Source: JBHHXR01 sp046757205 (GTDB lineage: Bacteria; Pseudomonadota; Alphaproteobacteria; Rhodobacterales; Rhodobacteraceae). From it: a DNA stretch of 34,886 nt. A model generated the notes under the pieces. That model made no database searches. It was given only the letters and a program-made list of their open reading frames with translations, and was not told where the DNA came from. A program made the translations under genes and the position numbers. Position 1 is the first letter of the stretch; every line of letters begins with the position of its first letter. The stretch is taken from NCBI GenBank assembly GCA_046757205.1, contig JBHHXR010000004.1:1-34886 (forward strand). Reading direction: 5' to 3'. This document shows positions 31,555-34,886 of the stretch, piece by piece.

Positions 31555-33660
31555 GTGGCCCGCGATCCGCGTTACGACATCCTGTTCGAACCCGTCAAAA
31601 TCGGCCCGGTCACCGCGCCGAACCGGTTCTACCAGGTACCGCACTGCACCGGCATGGGATGGCTCAGGCCGCGCATGCTGGCGGACATGCGGGGCATCAA
31701 GGCCGAAGGAGGCTGGGGCGTGGTCTGCACCGAATACAACTCGATCCACCCCAGTTCGGACGACACACCGCACCCCTGCGCCTCGCTGTGGGATGACAGC
31801 GATATCCGCGCGCACCGGTTGATGACCGGCAAGGTGCACAGGCACGGCGCACTGGCCGGGGCCGAGCTGTGGTATGGTGGCATCCGCACGTCGAACATGC
31901 TGACCCGCGAGGTCTCGATGGATCTCGACAGCTTTCCCAGTTCCATCGGCAATCCGTTCCAGACCCGGGCGATGGACAAGACCGACATCCGCACCTTCCG
32001 GCACTGGCACCGCCGTGCCGCCATCCGCGCCAAGGAAGCCGGGTTCGATATCGTCTACGTCTATGCCACGCACGGCTATCTGATTTCGAATTTCCTCGAC
32101 CCACGCATGAACACACGCGGTGACGAATACGGCGGCGGCATGGAGAACCGCACCCGTCTGGTGCGCGAGTTGATCCAGGATACCAAGGAAGCCGTCGGCG
32201 ATCGCTGCGCGGTGGCCGTCCGCTTCGCCGCCGACGAATCCATCGGTGAAGACGGGGTTCCGATCCACGGCGAGCGGCGCGAGATGTTCGAGATGCTGGC
32301 CGAACTGCCCGACCTGTGGGACATCAATATCGCAGATTACTCTCTGGAAATGGGTGTCTCGCGCTTTGTCAAGGAGGCGCCGCTGGAACCCTACATGGAT
32401 TTCGTGAAGTCGGTGACGTCAAAACCCGTGGTGACCGTTGGCAGGTTCACGTCGCCCGATACCATGGTGTCGCAGGTCAGACGCGGTATCGTCGATCTGG
32501 TCGGGGCCGCGCGGCCCTCGATCGCCGACCCGTTCCTGCCGAAAAAGATTCAGCAAGGCCGGGTCGATTCGATCCGCGAATGCATCGGCTGCAATGTCTG
32601 CTACGCAGGCGATTCCATCGGCACGCCGATCCGTTGCACCCAGAACCCGACCATGGGAGAGGAATGGCGCAGGGGCTGGCACCCGGAACGGATCGCGCCC
32701 AAGGGGTCGGACTCGCGGGTGCTGATCGTCGGCGCCGGCCCGGCCGGGCTGGAAGCCGCGCGGGCACTGGGCGCGCGCGGCTACGACGTGATGCTGGCCG
32801 AGGCAACGCGTGATCTGGGCGGGCGGGTGACCCGCGAAAGCGCCCTGCCGGGAATGGCCGAATACGCCCGCGTGCGCAATTATCGCGAGCAGGAGCTGCT
32901 GAACCTGCCGAACGTTGAAATCTACCGCGAAAGCCCGCTGACCGCCGACGATGTCTTCGCGGTCGGGGCCGACCATGTGGCGCTTGCCACCGGCGCCACC
33001 TGGCGGCGGGAGAGATTCGACGGCTCACGGTATGTTTCGGTCGCGGCCCCCGGCACCGAACCGGCGATCCTGACCGCCGACGACATCATGTCCGGGTCGC
33101 GGCCCGAAGGCCCGGTTCTGGTCTATGACGAGGACGGGTATTACCTGGGCGGGGTGATCGCCGAGCTTCTGAAATCCGCCGGCAACCCGGTCACGATCGC
33201 CACCCCGTCCGACGCGATTTCGGACTGGGCCGGGAAAACGTCGGAACGCAGGCGCGTTCGCACCCACCTGATGAAGATGGATGTCCGGACCATCGTCTCG
33301 CACGGGCTGCAGAAGTTCGACGGCGAAACCGCGCTGCTGTCGTGCAAGTATTCGGGGGCCGAGATGCTGCTGCGGGTCGGTTCGGTGGTGATGGTCACCC
33401 AGCGGCGGCCCGACGATGCACTGTATCGCGACATTCTGGCCCGGGGCGGCGACGGTGCCGGTGGAGAGACCGGCGTCCTGCCCTTCAGCCTCAAGCGCAT
33501 CGGCGATTGCGAGGCGCCGGCGATCATCGCCGCCGCAACTTATGCCGGGCACAAATATGCCCGCGAGCTTGACGCACCGGTCGATCCCGACGCACCGCTG
33601 AGGCATGATCGGGTGGACGTCGGCGCCGGGCGGGCAGCCGACGGCGGCGGCGCGGTTTGA
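31555..33660 (+). CDS. TMADH-family iron-sulphur flavoprotein, copy 3 (Tyr type)
   Basis: Predicted amine dehydrogenase of 701 residues. The GTG start at 31555 has GGAGG six bases upstream; the frame is open from 31435 but that part overlaps copy 2. Cys31 (FYQVPHCTGMG) fits the covalent FMN cysteine; CIGCNVC plus IRCTQNPTMGEEW binds [4Fe-4S]; LIVGAGPAGLEAARALG begins the ADP fold. Tyr61 and Trp106 (GAELWYGG) match TMADH Tyr60 and Trp105, and Tyr170/His173 match the catalytic pair. But the TMADH Trp264/Asp267 stretch becomes YSLE (ADYSLEMGVSRF), giving Tyr and Glu, and the Trp near the third cluster cysteine is absent. So it is nearest to TMADH of the three but not a standard one. Its stop overlaps a small downstream gene. 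The C-terminal 25 residues look unconserved. Confidence 0.87.
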   Translation: MARDPRYDILFEPVKIGPVTAPNRFYQVPHCTGMGWLRPRMLADMRGIKAEGGWGVVCTEYNSIHPSSDDTPHPCASLWDDSDIRAHRLMTGKVHRHGALAGAELWYGGIRTSNMLTREVSMDLDSFPSSIGNPFQTRAMDKTDIRTFRHWHRRAAIRAKEAGFDIVYVYATHGYLISNFLDPRMNTRGDEYGGGMENRTRLVRELIQDTKEAVGDRCAVAVRFAADESIGEDGVPIHGERREMFEMLAELPDLWDINIADYSLEMGVSRFVKEAPLEPYMDFVKSVTSKPVVTVGRFTSPDTMVSQVRRGIVDLVGAARPSIADPFLPKKIQQGRVDSIRECIGCNVCYAGDSIGTPIRCTQNPTMGEEWRRGWHPERIAPKGSDSRVLIVGAGPAGLEAARALGARGYDVMLAEATRDLGGRVTRESALPGMAEYARVRNYREQELLNLPNVEIYRESPLTADDVFAVGADHVALATGATWRRERFDGSRYVSVAAPGTEPAILTADDIMSGSRPEGPVLVYDEDGYYLGGVIAELLKSAGNPVTIATPSDAISDWAGKTSERRRVRTHLMKMDVRTIVSHGLQKFDGETALLSCKYSGAEMLLRVGSVVMVTQRRPDDALYRDILARGGDGAGGETGVLPFSLKRIGDCEAPAIIAAATYAGHKYARELDAPVDPDAPLRHDRVDVGAGRAADGGGAV

Positions 33661-33863
33661 CGCCCCTGCGTGCCGCCCTCGTTCTTGCCGCGCTGACGGC
33701 CGCCGCGCTTGCTGCCGCGGTCCATTTTGTTGGGGTCGAAGACGCGACCGGCCCGCCCGATGCCGGCGCCATCGCGGACCCGTGCGCTTCCTGTGACGCA
33801 AGGCATCGGAACCTGCCCCGCCTGCGCGCCTCCCCGGCCAGCGACAGCGAGGCACAAAAGTGA
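33657..33863 (+). CDS. Small membrane-anchored CxxC protein, unknown
   Basis: Sixty-eight residues from a TTG start at 33657 that overlaps the TMADH copy 3 stop (TTGA). Residues 4-24 (LRAALVLAALTAAALAAAVHF) form a signal anchor or signal peptide; the rest is short, proline-rich and holds DPCASCDARHRNLPRL, with two cysteines in a CxxC spacing followed by basic residues. Third-position GC is high throughout, as in neighbouring genes, and it overlaps the next gene start, which supports translation. I know no family for it. A CxxC in a periplasmic tail could bind a metal or act in redox, but nothing shows this directly. Confidence 0.55.
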   Translation: MTPLRAALVLAALTAAALAAAVHFVGVEDATGPPDAGAIADPCASCDARHRNLPRLRASPASDSEAQK

Positions 33864-34004
33864 TGCCGACAACTTTCCCGAACCCGTTCAGACCGCTGGT
33901 GGCCGGCCCGCAAACGGTCCGGAACCGCATTTTCCCGACCGGCCACGTGACCGTCACGCTGGAAAACGGTCTGCCCGGCGATGCGACGGTCGCCTATCAT
34001 CAGG
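33860..34004 (+). pseudogene. Truncated Old Yellow Enzyme-family flavoprotein (N-terminal relic)
   Basis: From GTG 33860 or ATG 33863 the frame reads PNPFRPLVAGPQTVRNRIFP, then TGHVTVTLENGLPGDATVAY and HQA, which is the N-terminus of an NADH:flavin oxidoreductase of the OYE/2,4-dienoyl-CoA reductase/N-methylproline demethylase type. Homology stops at about 34004 and the frame then runs through antisense SnoaL-like sequence to a stop at 34063. Some 600 residues are missing. The start overlaps the preceding small gene, so this was once the next gene of the amine operon. It would have been a fourth flavoprotein of the same general family in the island. Confidence 0.82.
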
Positions 34005-34297
34005 CGCCACGCTTCCCACCCTTGCAGTTCGACCGGCGCCCCGGTGCCGTCGGGGCCGTATAACGTGCCTTCAAGCGTCCATAGAAAAATCGCGCTGTTG
34101 CCGGCTGTCCGCAGTCCGTCCATTCGGATCGTCAGGTCGGGGAATGCGGCGAGGAAGTCCTGGATGATTTTTCGCTGCTCGGCAATGCCGTTGACCGGCT
34201 CTTCGTCATTGACCCAGGCCCGGCAGTCGTCGGTAAAAAAGGCAGCGATGGCTTCGAGCGAGTGCGCGGACCAAGCCGCCGCGTAGGCGCTGGCCAT
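34005..34297 (-). pseudogene. SnoaL-like (NTF2-fold) protein, 3' end lost
   Basis: The minus strand from the ATG at 34297 reads SAYAAAWSAHSLEAIAAFFT, DDCRAWVNDEEPVNG and AAFPDLTIRMDGL, then FLWTLEGTLYGPDGTGAPV and GWEAWRL, which is the typical order of a SnoaL/nuclear-transport-factor-2-like small protein of about 130 residues. It loses homology near 34005, where the frame passes into the antisense of the OYE relic, so the last 30-40 residues are missing. The two truncated genes meet head-on at one point, showing a single recombination or deletion junction. Function unknown; this fold serves as a hydrolase, isomerase or binding domain. Confidence 0.75.
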
Positions 34298-34364
34298 CTT
34301 ACGGATGACGTTGGGGGTTGGTGGCGTCGTGTCCAGATAGTCTCCTTTGCAGGTGTGCTGCAGG

Positions 34365-34886
34365 TTAGTCTTTGCTCAGCAACTCAACCAGCGCGGTGAG
34401 GGCCTTTTCTTCGAGCCCGGCCTGTATTCCCTTGTGAGCGAGATCGCTGAACAGTTGCGGCAGTTCCGCCGGCGCTCCGACATTTCTGAATGTAGCCAGC
34501 GCATCGTCAAGCGCCGCCGCATAGGTTGTCATCGTGGCGGGCGGGTTGTCGAATTTTCCGACCGGCGCTGTGTCGGCGAAATACCTGTGGTAACTGGGCA
34601 GAACCCCAAGCGAGACCGGAACCTGCGCGGCAAAGGTTTCCAGCGGTATCCCCGCCTTCTTGCAGACCAGCCCGCCATAGATCATGCCAAACATGAAGCC
34701 CTGACGCGTGGTGAAAAGTGCGGCGAAGAGCGCGGCCAGCATGGCGGCATCGGTGCCGACATGGGCCGAACTGCCGCCAAGAACCTTGATGGCGGGTTCC
34801 CAGCGCTTCCAGGTGTCTTCGGCGCCGACCGTGAGCAGCACGGTTTCCGGTTTGCCGATCGCGGTCGGGTAGGCGTTGATGATGCC
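34365..34886 (-). CDS. NAD(P)-dependent oxidoreductase, C-terminal part (5' end outside window)
   Basis: The frame is open from the window edge (reading GIINAYPTAIGKPETVLLTV) and ends at 34365. The stretch GAEDTWKRWEPAIKVLGGSS followed by HVG is the end of the Rossmann part of a 3-hydroxyisobutyrate dehydrogenase/imine reductase-like protein, and the rest (AALFAALFTTRQGFMFGMIY, then GGLVCKKAGIPLETFAAQV and LPSYHRYF) is the helical dimerisation domain of that group. About 174 residues are visible. The conserved catalytic Lys/Asp region is only partly assessable. It precedes the SnoaL-like relic on the same strand with 67 bases between. Substrate not predictable. Confidence 0.75.
   Translation of the reverse strand, partial: GIINAYPTAIGKPETVLLTVGAEDTWKRWEPAIKVLGGSSAHVGTDAAMLAALFAALFTTRQGFMFGMIYGGLVCKKAGIPLETFAAQVPVSLGVLPSYHRYFADTAPVGKFDNPPATMTTYAAALDDALATFRNVGAPAELPQLFSDLAHKGIQAGLEEKALTALVELLSKD

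Noticed and set aside
29490..33660. Recent tandem duplication of TMADH copies 2 and 3
   Set aside because: They are adjacent and co-linear, but they differ at many positions including the pocket residues and have different C-terminal ends, so any duplication is old.

Overview
The window is GC-rich, densely coded DNA with alphaproteobacterial character. The linked set thrC, M16 processing-type peptidase and RimJ-like acetyltransferase at the left edge is a familiar alphaproteobacterial arrangement. Twin-arginine-exported, PotD-like binding proteins, DMGDH/TMADH-family flavoproteins and LuxR/TetR regulators are also common in this class (Rhodospirillales or Rhodobacterales-like). I cannot name a species. 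No rRNA, tRNA or CRISPR array was seen.

Layout. (1) 1-8507 is mostly housekeeping: thrC (cut by the window edge), M16 peptidase, GNAT, a signal-peptide-bearing metallo-beta-lactamase-like protein and a GlcD-type FAD oxidase on the plus strand. On the minus strand lie a small membrane protein, 5'-methylthioadenosine phosphorylase (mtnP) and a flavin reductase, and then a plus-strand GNAT. (2) 8508-9285 is a degenerate gap ending in an IS630-type transposase tail with an in-frame stop. (3) 9282-14884 is a minus-strand operon: a complete polyamine/opine-type ABC importer (ATPase, Tat-exported binding protein, two permeases) followed by two short-chain dehydrogenases. A divergent LuxR-type regulator (15005-15832) faces it. 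(4) 16021-34004 is a bidirectional island opening from a 273-base regulatory gap at 24450-24722. Leftward run a bicupin, Tat-exported flavin amine oxidase, a GNAT/ALDH fusion relic, MOSC protein, DMGDH-like FAD/folate enzyme, GNAT and a TMADH-family enzyme. Rightward run a second complete ABC importer, a BetI-like TetR regulator, two more TMADH-family enzymes, a small membrane-anchored CxxC protein and a truncated Old-Yellow-Enzyme relic. (5) 34005-34886 holds a truncated SnoaL-like gene and the 3' part of an NAD(P)-dependent dehydrogenase.

How it may work together. The island looks like an uptake and oxidative N-dealkylation pathway for one or more methylated amines or betaine-like compounds. 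Two Pot-type importers bring in a cationic solute. Three TMADH/DMADH-type iron-sulphur flavoproteins, all with the cysteine for covalent FMN, and one DMGDH-type enzyme, with the histidine for covalent FAD plus a folate domain, could remove methyl or amine groups. The amine oxidase, SDRs and a now broken aldehyde dehydrogenase could handle further oxidation. The TetR regulator probably acts at palindromes in the central divergent gap. The three TMADH paralogues carry Gln, Glu and Tyr at the position equivalent to TMADH Tyr60, which suggests three substrates or three steps. The substrate itself cannot be told from sequence.

The island edges carry scars (IS630 tail, OYE/SnoaL junction, GNAT/ALDH junction) that point to gain and rearrangement. 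Assignments of family are by recognition of motifs; no database search was run.
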